NCBI GenBank assembly: GCA_003216775.1 | Contig: QCII01000003.1 | Coordinates: 62,001 to 126,000, forward strand | Source: Prochlorococcus sp. AG-402-K21 | Lineage (GTDB): Bacteria; Cyanobacteriota; Cyanobacteriia; PCC-6307; Cyanobiaceae | Direction: 5' to 3' | Length of the DNA stretch: 64,000 bases | Part shown: piece by piece, positions 28,353 through 38,655 of the stretch | Layout: every line of letters starts with the position of its first letter | Numbering within the stretch: the first letter of the stretch is position 1 | The notes under the pieces: generated by a model | Database searches by the model: none | The model's input: the letters and a program-made list of their open reading frames with translations, nothing else | Told to the model about the DNA's origin: nothing | Made by a program: the position numbers and the translations under genes

Positions 28353-29576
28353 TTGAGAAGTTGGCAAATTTTTAAAATATGGGGAATTCCCTTCAAAATT
28401 CATTCTTATTGGTTTGCTATTCTCTTTTTATTTGCATGGAGTATAAGTAACCAGGTTAATTTAACCTCAGGTGATATTTACAATACTAAAGAAGCTTGGA
28501 TAATAGGATTTTTTACTTCTTTTTTTTTATTATCTTCAATTATCTCTCATGAGGTTTTACATACCTTTGTTTCTCTAAATCAGGGTGTAAAAATAAAAAA
28601 AATTACTTTTTATTTTCTTGGGGCAATTTTACAAACAGATAAGTATTGTCAGACTGCTTTTGGGAATATAAAAATCGCAATTGTTAGACCTCTATCATGT
28701 TTTGCTTCAGCATCTATACTTCTTTTAATTAGTAACCAGAGTCCATCTCAAGAACTAATAGCCATTAATATAATTGCTAGAGTGGGCATGTTAAATTTAT
28801 TCTTAGGCTTCTTAAATTTAATTCCAATTAGTTCTCTGGATGGAGGGAAATTATTAAAAAGTATTATTTGGTATTTCTCAGGGAGTAAAAATAAAGGAAG
28901 AATTTTCCTCAATAAAGTAAATTTATCCTTATCTTTTTTAGTTCTAATATTTGGGATAATTTGTTTATTTAGATTTAATTTTTACTATGGTTTTATTCTT
29001 TCCTCTTTAGGTTTATTCGGGGTTAATTCTTCAAAATCAGAAAGTCAATTTTTTAAAATTGAAAATTTACTTAAATTTAGTAAAGTTTCTGAGCTGAAAT
29101 TAAAGCCATTGAGAAAAATTGAATTTGATTCAAATTTCTCAGAATTTAATAAACTAATAAAAAATAAACAGGGTGAGAGGGATAAATATTTTTTTGTGGC
29201 AAATAATGGAAGATGGACTGGTTTTGTAGATGAGAATATTTTAAAAACTGTCACCATAAAGAAATGGGAGCAGAACTTTGTTGGAGACTTTCAGAAACCA
29301 ATCAATAGTTTCGCACATGTATTTATTAACGATAAACTATGGAAAACTATAGAAAGACTCGAAGAAACGAATGAAGGCTTTTTATTGGTTCTAAATTCTG
29401 CAAATATTCCTTTGGGGATAATTGACAGGTCGAAAATTGGATACTTTATATTTAATAAATTAGGTTTTAATTTACCTATAGAGATAGCTAACAAATTTAA
29501 TCATAAGAGTCAGTATCCTTTAGGAATTCAATTACCAAGAATAGTTAATTCAATGAAGCAAAAAGGTGATCTTTAA
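28353..29576 (+). CDS. Site-2-protease family (M50) membrane metalloprotease with CBS-like tail
   Basis: The 407-residue membrane protein carries the zinc motif HEVLH (near residues 66-70) and the second metal motif NLIPISSLDGGKLL (near 155-168), both inside hydrophobic helices. The soluble C-terminal part (about 240-380) looks like a pair of CBS domains, as in cyanobacterial S2P homologues. Such enzymes cut membrane-bound substrates in signalling; the target is unknown. The start is TTG at 28353 (MRSWQIFKIWG). Confidence 0.85.
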   Translation: MRSWQIFKIWGIPFKIHSYWFAILFLFAWSISNQVNLTSGDIYNTKEAWIIGFFTSFFLLSSIISHEVLHTFVSLNQGVKIKKITFYFLGAILQTDKYCQTAFGNIKIAIVRPLSCFASASILLLISNQSPSQELIAINIIARVGMLNLFLGFLNLIPISSLDGGKLLKSIIWYFSGSKNKGRIFLNKVNLSLSFLVLIFGIICLFRFNFYYGFILSSLGLFGVNSSKSESQFFKIENLLKFSKVSELKLKPLRKIEFDSNFSEFNKLIKNKQGERDKYFFVANNGRWTGFVDENILKTVTIKKWEQNFVGDFQKPINSFAHVFINDKLWKTIERLEETNEGFLLVLNSANIPLGIIDRSKIGYFIFNKLGFNLPIEIANKFNHKSQYPLGIQLPRIVNSMKQKGDL

Positions 29577-29585
29577 GAATGCATG

Positions 29586-30329
29586 TCATGAAAACTCTCT
29601 AATATTTTTATTATATAGGTCAATATTTATGAACCTTATATTTGATTTATTTTCTAAAAAAGAATTTCTTAAATGATGAACTATTTCATCATTTGTGAGA
29701 TCTAGATTGACTTTGGGTGGAGCTTCTTCTTTAAATAATTTTAACCACAAATCCCTTGATGGATTTGTTTGAATCTCTCCATGTTGAAGGAATGCACCTT
29801 TTTTACGATATTGGGCACTTCCTATTCTCTTAAACCCATCCTGATCAACTAAATCAGAAATTAATGAAGTACCAAAACAATTTGTTTCAATGCGTGATTT
29901 TCTTAAATTACCATTTTGCAACTTTAGACCTAATTCTTTAAAACTCTGAATCAACCAATTATTGACCATTTCATAACTTAGGATCTTATAGTAAGTTTTT
30001 TTAAATGTTAATGCATATGTTATGCCCCCTGAATGCAAAACAGCTCCACCTCCAGATGGACGTCTAACAATGTTAATTTCCCCATTTGATAATAATTTTT
30101 CCCAATGACGAGGAATTTCTTTTTGGTGATAGCCAAGTGAAAGCCAGTCACCAGTCCAGTAGTAGAACCTCAATGTGAAAATTATTTCAGGATTGGAAAT
30201 AGTCTGATCTAAAGAATTTAAATCTAAAGCCATTTGATCAAATCCAGATAAATTATTTGTCGAAAAAATTAAAGCTTGATTTCCTATTCTCAAAATTAAC
30301 TTTGTAGATCTATTTATAATAATTTTCAA
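29586..30329 (-). CDS. Lipoate-protein ligase A / octanoyltransferase family protein
   Basis: The 247-residue protein has the biotin/lipoate ligase fold. Seen are the family start [11 protein letters not shown] near residue 30, [12 protein letters not shown] near 58, [14 protein letters not shown] near 87 and [20 protein letters not shown] near 171 containing the expected lysine. It probably attaches lipoyl or octanoyl groups to dehydrogenase E2 or GcvH proteins; transferase or ligase cannot be told apart. The start is taken as TTG at 30327-30329, and a start nearer residue 12-18 is possible. It converges tightly with the M50 protease gene. Confidence 0.82.
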   Translation of the reverse strand: MKIIINRSTKLILRIGNQALIFSTNNLSGFDQMALDLNSLDQTISNPEIIFTLRFYYWTGDWLSLGYHQKEIPRHWEKLLSNGEINIVRRPSGGGAVLHSGGITYALTFKKTYYKILSYEMVNNWLIQSFKELGLKLQNGNLRKSRIETNCFGTSLISDLVDQDGFKRIGSAQYRKKGAFLQHGEIQTNPSRDLWLKLFKEEAPPKVNLDLTNDEIVHHLRNSFLENKSNIRFINIDLYNKNIREFS

Positions 30330-30430
30330 TAAATTTTTTCTTTCAATTTATTAATTTCGTAACATCATTTTGTAATAGTGTGTCAAATTCACTCTTTTGG
30401 GTGGAGAATATAAGAAATATTTTTTTTCCT

Positions 30431-30535
30431 ATGGAGCCAACTCAAACAATAAATTTAATTGCACTAAGCCTAATAGTAGTTATGCATGCAGGAGTTTTAG
30501 CCCTTAGATTAGGAATTAGTTTAGGTAGAAACTAA
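30431..30535 (+). CDS. psaM: Photosystem I reaction centre subunit XII (PsaM)
   Basis: This short ORF encodes 34 residues beginning [11 protein letters not shown] and ending [10 protein letters not shown], with one membrane helix. PsaM is a one-helix photosystem I subunit at the monomer interface, and length and sequence fit the Prochlorococcus form. It lies 101 bases from the divergent lipoate-ligase-like gene and 51 bases before the one-TM protein at 30587. The ATG at 30431 is the only possible start. Confidence 0.88.
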   Translation: MEPTQTINLIALSLIVVMHAGVLALRLGISLGRN

Positions 30536-30586
30536 AATTTATTAGAAAATATATGTTTTTAAGGTAATAATCATAGTAAGAATGAA

Positions 30587-30967
30587 TTGATTTATTCAGT
30601 AAAAATACCAATAACAAATTTGTCAAAATCTTCTTTTAAAAATAGTAATTTTCACAAAAAGTATCTTGATTCTGTATTCAAAAAAAATCAACAGAAACTG
30701 GATAACTCTGTATCTTTAGTTTATTTGAGCATAAAAATTTGTTTTTCCCTTCTAGCACTAATAAGTTTAGTTAAACTTGGATATAGTTCCAAAGTTAGAT
30801 TAACGAGACTGAGGGAAATTCAAGACTCTTTTTTATACGAAAAATATCGATTTAATGTTTTAACAAGTAGGTTTGATGATTTATTTTCTGCTACAGGTGA
30901 GCAAAGATTTATGAAGGATCAAGATCAAATAATTTCTAGGGACATTATCAGAGTAATATGGCGTTGA
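30587..30967 (+). CDS. Conserved one-TM protein between psaM and por
   Basis: The function of this 126-residue protein is unknown. The N-terminal 45 residues are polar and basic. One membrane helix lies at about 46-64 (VYLSIKICFSLLALISLVK), and a soluble helical tail of about 60 residues follows, rich in arginine and aspartate. Start TTG at 30587. It lies between a photosystem I subunit gene and por, and is about 50 bases before por, so a thylakoid-linked role is possible but only by context. Confidence 0.65.
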   Translation: MIYSVKIPITNLSKSSFKNSNFHKKYLDSVFKKNQQKLDNSVSLVYLSIKICFSLLALISLVKLGYSSKVRLTRLREIQDSFLYEKYRFNVLTSRFDDLFSATGEQRFMKDQDQIISRDIIRVIWR

Positions 30968-31016
30968 TAAGGATGATCTAGAATAATTATCTTTTATCAT
31001 TTCCCAAATAACTTTT

Positions 31017-32027
31017 TTGCTAGTGAGTAAGAACATTCAAGGTTTAGTCCTAATCACAGGAACAACTTCAGGAGTTGGATTAAATACTCTAAAACCACTA
31101 TTAAGATTTGGATGGGAGATTATAGCTGTTAATAGATCAAATAAAAGAGCTATAAAAATAGCTGAGGAATTCTTGACAAAAGAGGAAATAGAAAATGTTC
31201 ACTTTACAGAAATAGATCTTTCTAATTTGGATGATGTTAGAAAAGGTTGCGATGAAATATTAGAAAAATTTAAAAAACCAATAAATTCTCTTATTTGTAA
31301 TGCAGCAGTTTATAAACCGAGACTAAAGAGACCTGAAAGGTCTCCGCAGGGTTTTGAAAACTCTATGGCAGTAAATCATTTTGGGCATTTTCTTATGATA
31401 AACCTTCTTTTAGAAAATATATTATCTTCTGAAAGAGAAATTGTTTTAAATGGTAAATCAACTGTATTCATTCCAAGAATAACAGTATTAGGGACCGTTA
31501 CGGCTAATTATTCAGAACTTGGAGGAAGGATCCCTATCCCTGCCCCAGCTGATTTGGGAGATTTATCTGGATTTAAAAATGGTTTTTTATCTCCAATAAG
31601 TATGGCGAATGGAAAGAAATTCAAACCTGGTAAGGCTTATAAGGATAGTAAACTTTGCAATATGGTGACCGTTCAGGAATTATCAAAAAGATATCCTGCC
31701 GAGAAGATTATTGTAAATTCTCTATATCCTGGATGTGTCGCTGATACAAAACTTTTTAGAGATACACCTTGGTTATTTAGATTTCTTTTCCCGATATTTC
31801 AAAAATTCATAACAAAAGGATATGTCTCACAAAGATTGGCAGGAGAGAGGGTCGCTCAAGTGGCAACTTATAAAGAATTTGCTAAATCATCAGTCCATTG
31901 GAGCTGGGGAAATCGTCAAAAAACTGGCAGAAAAGCTTTTTCTCAAAAGTTGTCAAAAAGAATAATTGATAAGAAGACCTCTAAACAAACTTATGATTTA
32001 ACAAGCCAATTGGTTGGATTAGATTAA
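31017..32027 (+). CDS. por: Light-dependent protochlorophyllide oxidoreductase
   Basis: This NADPH- and light-dependent SDR enzyme reduces protochlorophyllide to chlorophyllide. The 336 residues show the cofactor motif LITGTTSGVGLNT near residue 11, the family block NAAVYKPRLKRPERSPQGFE near 88, and the catalytic YxxxK in GKAYKDSKLCNM near 201. The start is TTG 31017 or GTG 31023, two codons later; neither has a strong ribosome site. It converges with chlL, so the light-dependent and dark-operative enzymes lie side by side. Confidence 0.96.
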   Translation: MLVSKNIQGLVLITGTTSGVGLNTLKPLLRFGWEIIAVNRSNKRAIKIAEEFLTKEEIENVHFTEIDLSNLDDVRKGCDEILEKFKKPINSLICNAAVYKPRLKRPERSPQGFENSMAVNHFGHFLMINLLLENILSSEREIVLNGKSTVFIPRITVLGTVTANYSELGGRIPIPAPADLGDLSGFKNGFLSPISMANGKKFKPGKAYKDSKLCNMVTVQELSKRYPAEKIIVNSLYPGCVADTKLFRDTPWLFRFLFPIFQKFITKGYVSQRLAGERVAQVATYKEFAKSSVHWSWGNRQKTGRKAFSQKLSKRIIDKKTSKQTYDLTSQLVGLD

Positions 32028-32033
32028 TTTAGA

Positions 32034-32921
<888 letters not shown>

Positions 32922-32964
32922 TTAAAGCTTAAAACACATTATTATTTATATTCTTGCAGTGTAA

Positions 32965-33007
32965 ATACACATGAAATATGTTTCTAAACAAATATGTATT
33001 TATTTGT
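32965..33007 (-). promoter_or_regulatory. chlL upstream region with inverted repeat and ATACACAT motif
   Basis: An inverted repeat ACAAATA (32988-32994) / TATTTGT (33001-33007) and the octamer ATACACAT (32965-32972, read ATGTGTAT on the chlL strand) lie 44-86 bases before chlL. The same octamer occurs upstream of chlN at 36029-36036. Regulatory use is a guess. Confidence 0.25.
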
Positions 33008-33111
33008 ATTAAAAGTGGGAATTATGTTCTTATAACTAAATTTTTAGGATTAAATCTATTAGATTATAAGTGAAAATACTCATGACTTAATTATATTTTA
33101 TTAGTAAAAAT

Positions 33112-34683
33112 TTAGCTGAAATATGCTTTGGCGTCGTAAAGAGTTTCCTCGCTTATCTCTGGAATTCCTCTCAAGATTGCGTATTTTTCAGTATTTGTTT
33201 TGACTTTACCTCTTACAAAAAATGGAACTTTAGTTAATTCAGCTCTACCTGATTCAGTCCAGATAATGCCCTCTTTAGGATTATTATCTTTTTTATCGTC
33301 AGAATTTATTAAATCCTTTGTGTTTGTCGCTGTATGTCCCAAATGGCTTTGATGACCATCAACAAACTCAAAATCATGTTTGAACATATCAATAAGATGC
33401 TCTTCTAAGCCCATCATTAGGGGATGTACCCAGTCATCAAAAATTACATTGGCTCCTTCCCATCCCATTTGTGGGCTATATCTTGCAGGAACATCTTGAA
33501 CATGCATTGGTGTACTTATTACTGAACATGGAATGCCAAGTCTCTTTGCACTATGCCTTTCCATTTGAGTCCCTAAAACTAGTTCAGGCGCGGCTTTTTT
33601 CATTGCATCTTCTACTTCTAAATAATTATTAGTAATTAAAGCTTCTACATCTAGTTCTTTTGCAGTTACTCTTACTTGTCTCGCCATTTCCCTGCTATAT
33701 GTCCCAAGACCAACTACTTCAAAACCTAATTCATCTTTGGCAATTTTTGCAGCCGCGATAGCATGTGTTCCATCACCAAAAATAAAAACTCTTTTGCCGG
33801 TTAAGTAATTTGAGTCAACTGATTTTGAATACCAAGGAAGTTTTGACTTGTGTTCTAATTCTTCTTTATTAGTCAAAGGGAGATCCAACTTATTATGAAC
33901 TTCATTTATAAATTCAATTGTATTTTTTATTCCAATTGGAATAGTATTTGTATATTCCATTCCAAAGTTTCGTTTAAGCCATTCGCATGATGCTTCAGCA
34001 ATTTCTTGATAAAGACAAATATTTATTTCAGCATCAATTAGTCTTTCAATATCATCTGGACTAGCACCTAATGGAGCAACAACGTTTGTATCTATTCCTT
34101 GTTCTGAGAGTATACGTTGGATTTCTATAACATCATCCCTACATCTAAATCCAAGCAATGAAGGACCAAGTATATTAACTTTAGGTCTGCGACCTAATTC
34201 CTTCCACCTTAGAGGACTTATTTTTTCTGAGGAACTTACTTTCTCTTTTAAAAGAGTTCTTGTTAATTGATAAAAAGTTTCTGAAGCTCCCCAATTTTCT
34301 TTCTTGCTATAGGCAGGTAATTCAAGATTAACAATTGGCATATCAAACCCCATTCCTTTTGCAAGAGCCCCGGGTTGGTCTTGGATTAGTTCTGCCGTAC
34401 AACTTTCTCCAACTAAAAGAGTTTTGGGTTTAAAACGTTCTACAGCTTCCTTAATATTTTTCTTCACTAATTCAGCTGTGTCACCTCCAAGGTCTCTAGC
34501 CTGGAAAGTTGTATAAGTTACTGGAGGCCTTTGCCCCCTCCTCTCAATCATTGTAAAGAGAAGATCTGCATATGTATCTCCTTGAGGGGCATGAAGCACA
34601 TAATGTATATCTTTCATTGAAGAGGCGATTCTCATAGCCCCAACATGTGGAGGACCTTCATATGTCCATAAAGTTAATTCCAT
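33112..34683 (-). CDS. chlB: Dark-operative protochlorophyllide reductase subunit ChlB
   Basis: ChlB, with ChlN, forms the catalytic tetramer that binds protochlorophyllide and an iron-sulfur cluster. The 523-residue protein starts [16 protein letters not shown]. It carries [17 protein letters not shown] near residue 91, [12 protein letters not shown] near 177, and a C-terminal domain ending in the FVRGKVK...[17 protein letters not shown] region. It starts 6 bases after the chlN stop, so chlN and chlB form one unit. Confidence 0.97.
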   Translation of the reverse strand: MELTLWTYEGPPHVGAMRIASSMKDIHYVLHAPQGDTYADLLFTMIERRGQRPPVTYTTFQARDLGGDTAELVKKNIKEAVERFKPKTLLVGESCTAELIQDQPGALAKGMGFDMPIVNLELPAYSKKENWGASETFYQLTRTLLKEKVSSSEKISPLRWKELGRRPKVNILGPSLLGFRCRDDVIEIQRILSEQGIDTNVVAPLGASPDDIERLIDAEINICLYQEIAEASCEWLKRNFGMEYTNTIPIGIKNTIEFINEVHNKLDLPLTNKEELEHKSKLPWYSKSVDSNYLTGKRVFIFGDGTHAIAAAKIAKDELGFEVVGLGTYSREMARQVRVTAKELDVEALITNNYLEVEDAMKKAAPELVLGTQMERHSAKRLGIPCSVISTPMHVQDVPARYSPQMGWEGANVIFDDWVHPLMMGLEEHLIDMFKHDFEFVDGHQSHLGHTATNTKDLINSDDKKDNNPKEGIIWTESGRAELTKVPFFVRGKVKTNTEKYAILRGIPEISEETLYDAKAYFS

Positions 34684-34689
34684 AGTCTT

Positions 34690-35988
<1,299 letters not shown>

Positions 35989-36103
35989 TTAATTTAAGAA
36001 AGTAATTAATAAGTTCTCTTACAAAAATATACACATTTAAAAAACTTATATGAATGTTTAAATACTTAAATGAGAATTATGAAAATTATTTTTAGGGCGT
36101 ATT

Positions 36104-36472
36104 TTAATTTCTATAAAAAGAATTTCCTTGACTAGTTTTTGATATCTTCCATACATTTCTGGCTATTTTCGTAGCTAATAATCCTGCTCTTTCTAACTTA
36201 GATTTACCAGGCTTAGCTCCAATTAAAGTTGTCACTTCTGAAGTAGTTAAAGGGGCTCCTGTATCTATAGCTAATTGTGTTAACTCCAATCTATCTCTAA
36301 GGTTTTTAAGATTTACTTTCTCTATTTTATCTTCTTCTAACCAACTAAAAGATGGGTCTTTCTGAGATAGTTTTTGCATCAAACTTAGGCTAACTAATCC
36401 AAGAGTTTGATCAGGAGTTAATTCTTTTTCAGTACCAGAAACATTTGGTTCTTTTTTTTGAGAAGTTCCCAT
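36104..36472 (-). CDS. Conserved protein of unknown function beside the carboxysome locus
   Basis: This soluble protein has 122 residues, no signal or membrane segment and no cysteine. A disordered, charged N-terminus (about 1-25) is followed by a helical domain containing LRDRLELTQLAIDTGAP and TTLIGAKPGKSKLERAGLLATKIARN (quoted in pieces). The C-terminal block could be a winged-helix-like or RNA-binding element, but I do not recognise a family. It is divergent from csoS1D and close to chlN, so it could serve either group. Confidence 0.6.
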   Translation of the reverse strand: MGTSQKKEPNVSGTEKELTPDQTLGLVSLSLMQKLSQKDPSFSWLEEDKIEKVNLKNLRDRLELTQLAIDTGAPLTTSEVTTLIGAKPGKSKLERAGLLATKIARNVWKISKTSQGNSFYRN

Positions 36473-36556
36473 AAAAATGCATATCTTTTACTTGAAGTTA
36501 TCGTTTTGTGGGAAGCATGCAAGTAAATTTAATAGAAAAAATGAACCATTATCCGT

Positions 36557-36562
36557 TATAGT
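36557..36562 (+). promoter_or_regulatory. Candidate -10 box directly before csoS1D
   Basis: TATAGT ends only 7 bases before the csoS1D ATG at 36570. If used, the csoS1D transcript would have almost no leader. Confidence 0.25.
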
Positions 36563-36569
36563 CGCGTGA

Positions 36570-37340
36570 ATGGAACCAACTTCTAGTTTAAATAGAGGGA
36601 ACCGAAAAAAAGGGAGTTCTCTTGTGACAGGATCTGAGGTGCAATCTCAGGCCAGTGGTGCAAGCTGTTTTATTACAACTGATTCAGAAAAGTCTTTGGT
36701 ATCCAGACAAGCCAGTCAAGTTGAGCAAATTGAGTTAAGAACATATGTTTTTTTAGATTCTCTTCAACCTCAATTAGCTGCATATATGGGTACGGTTAGT
36801 AGAGGTTTTTTACCTATCCCTGGTGATTCATGTCTTTGGATGGAAGTTTCACCTGGAATGGCCGTTCATAGAGTCACTGATATTGCCTTAAAAGCAAGTA
36901 ATGTAAGACTTGGTCAGATGATTGTTGAAAGAGCATTTGGTTCACTTGCTCTTTACCACAAAGATCAAAGCACTGTTTTACATTCTGGAGATGTTGTTCT
37001 AGATGCCATTGGAAGTGAAGTTAGAAAAAGAACAAAACCTTCAACAAGTTGGACTGAAGTAATTCGCGCGATTACTCCAGACCATGCTGTTTTAATAAAT
37101 AGACAAAACAGAAGTGGATCAATGATTCAATCTGGAATGAGTATGTTTATATTGGAAACTGAACCTGCTGGTTATGTTTTAAAAGCAGCAAATGAAGCTG
37201 AAAAAGCATCTAACATAACTGTTGTTGATGTGAAGGCAGTTGGCGCTTTTGGTAGATTAACTCTCGCTGGGAAAGAAGGCGATGTAGAAGAAGCCGCAGC
37301 TGCTGCTATTAGAGCAATTGAAGAAATCTCAAATTACTGA
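36570..37340 (+). CDS. csoS1D: Carboxysome shell protein CsoS1D (tandem BMC domain)
   Basis: This tandem bacterial-microcompartment shell protein is thought to form stacked pseudo-hexamers with a gated pore in the alpha-carboxysome shell. The 256 residues comprise a flexible N-terminal extension (about 1-52) and two BMC folds (about 53-150 and 155-256). The second ends in [18 protein letters not shown] and an alanine-rich helix, quoted in part as [14 protein letters not shown]. It stands upstream of the main operon, separated from csoS1 by the convergent rdgB gene, as in other marine picocyanobacteria. Confidence 0.93.
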   Translation: MEPTSSLNRGNRKKGSSLVTGSEVQSQASGASCFITTDSEKSLVSRQASQVEQIELRTYVFLDSLQPQLAAYMGTVSRGFLPIPGDSCLWMEVSPGMAVHRVTDIALKASNVRLGQMIVERAFGSLALYHKDQSTVLHSGDVVLDAIGSEVRKRTKPSTSWTEVIRAITPDHAVLINRQNRSGSMIQSGMSMFILETEPAGYVLKAANEAEKASNITVVDVKAVGAFGRLTLAGKEGDVEEAAAAAIRAIEEISNY

Positions 37341-37362
37341 GAATTTTTTATTTAAACCTTTT

Positions 37363-37947
37363 TTAACTTAAACCTATCTCTTTTTTTAAAAAAGGTGACA
37401 TAATTTTCGCAGCTTTACCTCTACTACCTAATTTATTTAGTTGTGATTGTGAGAGCTCACCGTAAACACAATTAGCTTCTTTAACCCAAAAAATAGATTC
37501 GAATTCCCCATTAGGATATTTTGGGTTCTTGAGAATTTCTCCCCAGCATATTCCTGTTGTATCTTTAACTAAGTTTCCTGAGGGATCGCACAAAACCATA
37601 CAACTTATAAATCTTGCACTCCTATAAGGACTATCAGAAAGTTCATTAATTAATTTTTTAATTTTCTCATCATTATTTTTGGCATATCGAGCAGAATAAA
37701 TTCCTGGTCGACCATCTAAAACATCTACTTCAAGACCCGAGTCATCAGCTAATGCCCAAGTTTTTGTCTCTAGAGAAGCTGCCTTGGCTTTAAGTAGTGC
37801 ATTCTCAAAATATGTTTTCCCAGTTTCTTCGACATTTAAATATTCTGGTTGCTTCTCAACCTTTAAAGACAAAACATCCAGCATCTCTGAAATTTCAGAA
37901 ACCTTTCTTTGATTGCCACTCGCAATAGTTAGAACTGGAAGGTTCAA
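37363..37947 (-). CDS. rdgB: Non-canonical purine NTP pyrophosphatase (RdgB/HAM1)
   Basis: This cytoplasmic house-cleaning enzyme removes ITP, dITP and XTP from the nucleotide pool. The 194-residue protein shows TIASGNQRKVSEI near residue 7, ETGKTYFENALLKAKAAS near 42, the catalytic ALADDSGLEVDVLDGRPGIYSARYA region near 65-85 (motifs DDSGLEVD and PGIYSARY) and LSQSQLNKLGSRGKA near the end. The gene lies antisense between csoS1D and csoS1; ham1 is a regular passenger of marine alpha-carboxysome loci, though no carboxysome role is known. Confidence 0.95.
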   Translation of the reverse strand: MNLPVLTIASGNQRKVSEISEMLDVLSLKVEKQPEYLNVEETGKTYFENALLKAKAASLETKTWALADDSGLEVDVLDGRPGIYSARYAKNNDEKIKKLINELSDSPYRSARFISCMVLCDPSGNLVKDTTGICWGEILKNPKYPNGEFESIFWVKEANCVYGELSQSQLNKLGSRGKAAKIMSPFLKKEIGLS

Positions 37948-37994
37948 AATAATATAAAAAATTATTGTGAATATTATCTTACTTCAAAGCTTGA

Positions 37995-38051
37995 TACGGA
38001 GACAGGAAAGGTTGAACATTCCACACCTGTATAGACAGGGCCTGTCTCGTA
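37995..38051. ncRNA. Possible structured RNA or leader element (alternating ACAGG/CCTGT arms)
   Basis: GAGACAGG (37999-38006) can pair with CCTGTCTC (38041-38048), extended by three pairs past a one-base bulge. Inside the loop lies CCTGT (38026-38030) followed by ACAGG (38035-38039), which can form a competing hairpin. GACAGGGCCTGTC (38034-38046) is itself a perfect palindrome. The block is much richer in G and C than the surrounding gap. Whether it is transcribed, and on which strand, is unknown. Confidence 0.3.
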
Positions 38052-38256
38052 CGGAAATAACATAATGTAAATTTTTTCTTAACACAACAGTATGTTTTGA
38101 TGCACTAACTAATTTGCATAAGTATTGACATATCAATAGTACCAAGGGTGATAAGTTTAACTTATGAATGATAGAAAAAACATTAATGGAGATTTTGTCG
38201 AAAACGCTTGACTTATAAGTACTTAATGAAGCATTCTTCGAATTGAACATTCCACA
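38012..38256 (+). repeat. 14-base direct repeat TTGAACATTCCACA, two copies
   Basis: Identical 14-base copies lie at 38012-38025 and 38243-38256, 231 bases apart. The second is 18 bases before the csoS1 ATG and the first is inside the structured block. Short partial similarity continues after each copy (both reach TAGAC). Confidence 0.6.
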
Positions 38257-38274
38257 TTTAGTATTTAGTAGACA

Positions 38275-38586
38275 ATGGCTACAGAAACAATGGGTATCGC
38301 TCTCGGCATGATCGAGACACGCGGACTTGTACCTGCAATCGAAGCAGCAGACGCAATGACAAAGGCAGCAGAAGTTCGCCTAATTGGTCGTGAATTCGTT
38401 GGTGGCGGTTATGTCACAGTATTAGTTAGAGGCGAAACAGGCGCAGTTAACGCAGCTGTAAGAGCTGGTGCTGATGCTTGTGAAAGAGTTGGTGACGGTT
38501 TAGTTGCAGCTCACATTATTGCTCGTCCTCATAGAGAAGTTGAACCTGCTCTAGGTAACGGTGAATTTCTTGGTCAAAAGGACTAA
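38275..38586 (+). CDS. csoS1: Carboxysome major shell protein CsoS1 (BMC-H)
   Basis: This main hexameric protein tiles the facets of the alpha-carboxysome shell. The 103-residue single BMC domain starts MATETMGIALGMIETRG. It has KAAEVRLIGREFVGGGYVTV near residue 30 (in two parts, AAEVRLIGREF and GGGYVTVLVRG) and DACERVGDGLVAAHIIARPH near 66. Codon use looks richer in C-ending codons than neighbours, which fits a highly expressed gene. A perfect palindrome follows 10 bases after its stop, before rbcL. Confidence 0.97.
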   Translation: MATETMGIALGMIETRGLVPAIEAADAMTKAAEVRLIGREFVGGGYVTVLVRGETGAVNAAVRAGADACERVGDGLVAAHIIARPHREVEPALGNGEFLGQKD

Positions 38587-38595
38587 TTAATTAAA

Positions 38596-38615
38596 GCAAG
38601 ATTTATAAATCTTGC
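38596..38615 (+). promoter_or_regulatory. Perfect 20-base palindrome between csoS1 and rbcL
   Basis: GCAAGATTTA at 38596-38605 is followed directly by its exact reverse complement TAAATCTTGC at 38606-38615, with no long T run after it. In RNA it would form a stable hairpin at the 3' end of csoS1. A processing or stabilising role is inferred. Confidence 0.55.
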
Positions 38616-38655
38616 ATAATAATTATTTTCCCTATACAGACCTAAATTTATCCTC

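Larger units (their letters stand above)
37948..38274. promoter_or_regulatory. 327-base intergenic region upstream of the carboxysome operon
   Basis: No credible gene is seen in this gap. It holds a GC-richer hairpin-forming block (37995-38051), two copies of TTGAACATTCCACA (38012-38025 and 38243-38256), a symmetric TATTGA-CATA-TCAATA element (38123-38138), and a palindrome ACTTATAAGT (38211-38220) whose TATAAG could be a -10 box for csoS1. It probably carries the main promoter and 5' leader for the csoS1-rbcLS-csoS2 operon, and possibly a small RNA. Confidence 0.5.

Noticed and set aside
37984-38250. 88-codon open frame on the minus strand in the gap upstream of csoS1
   Set aside because: It runs through the hairpin block and both direct repeats, has no recognisable domain, and would be antisense to the likely operon leader; the open frame is better explained by chance.
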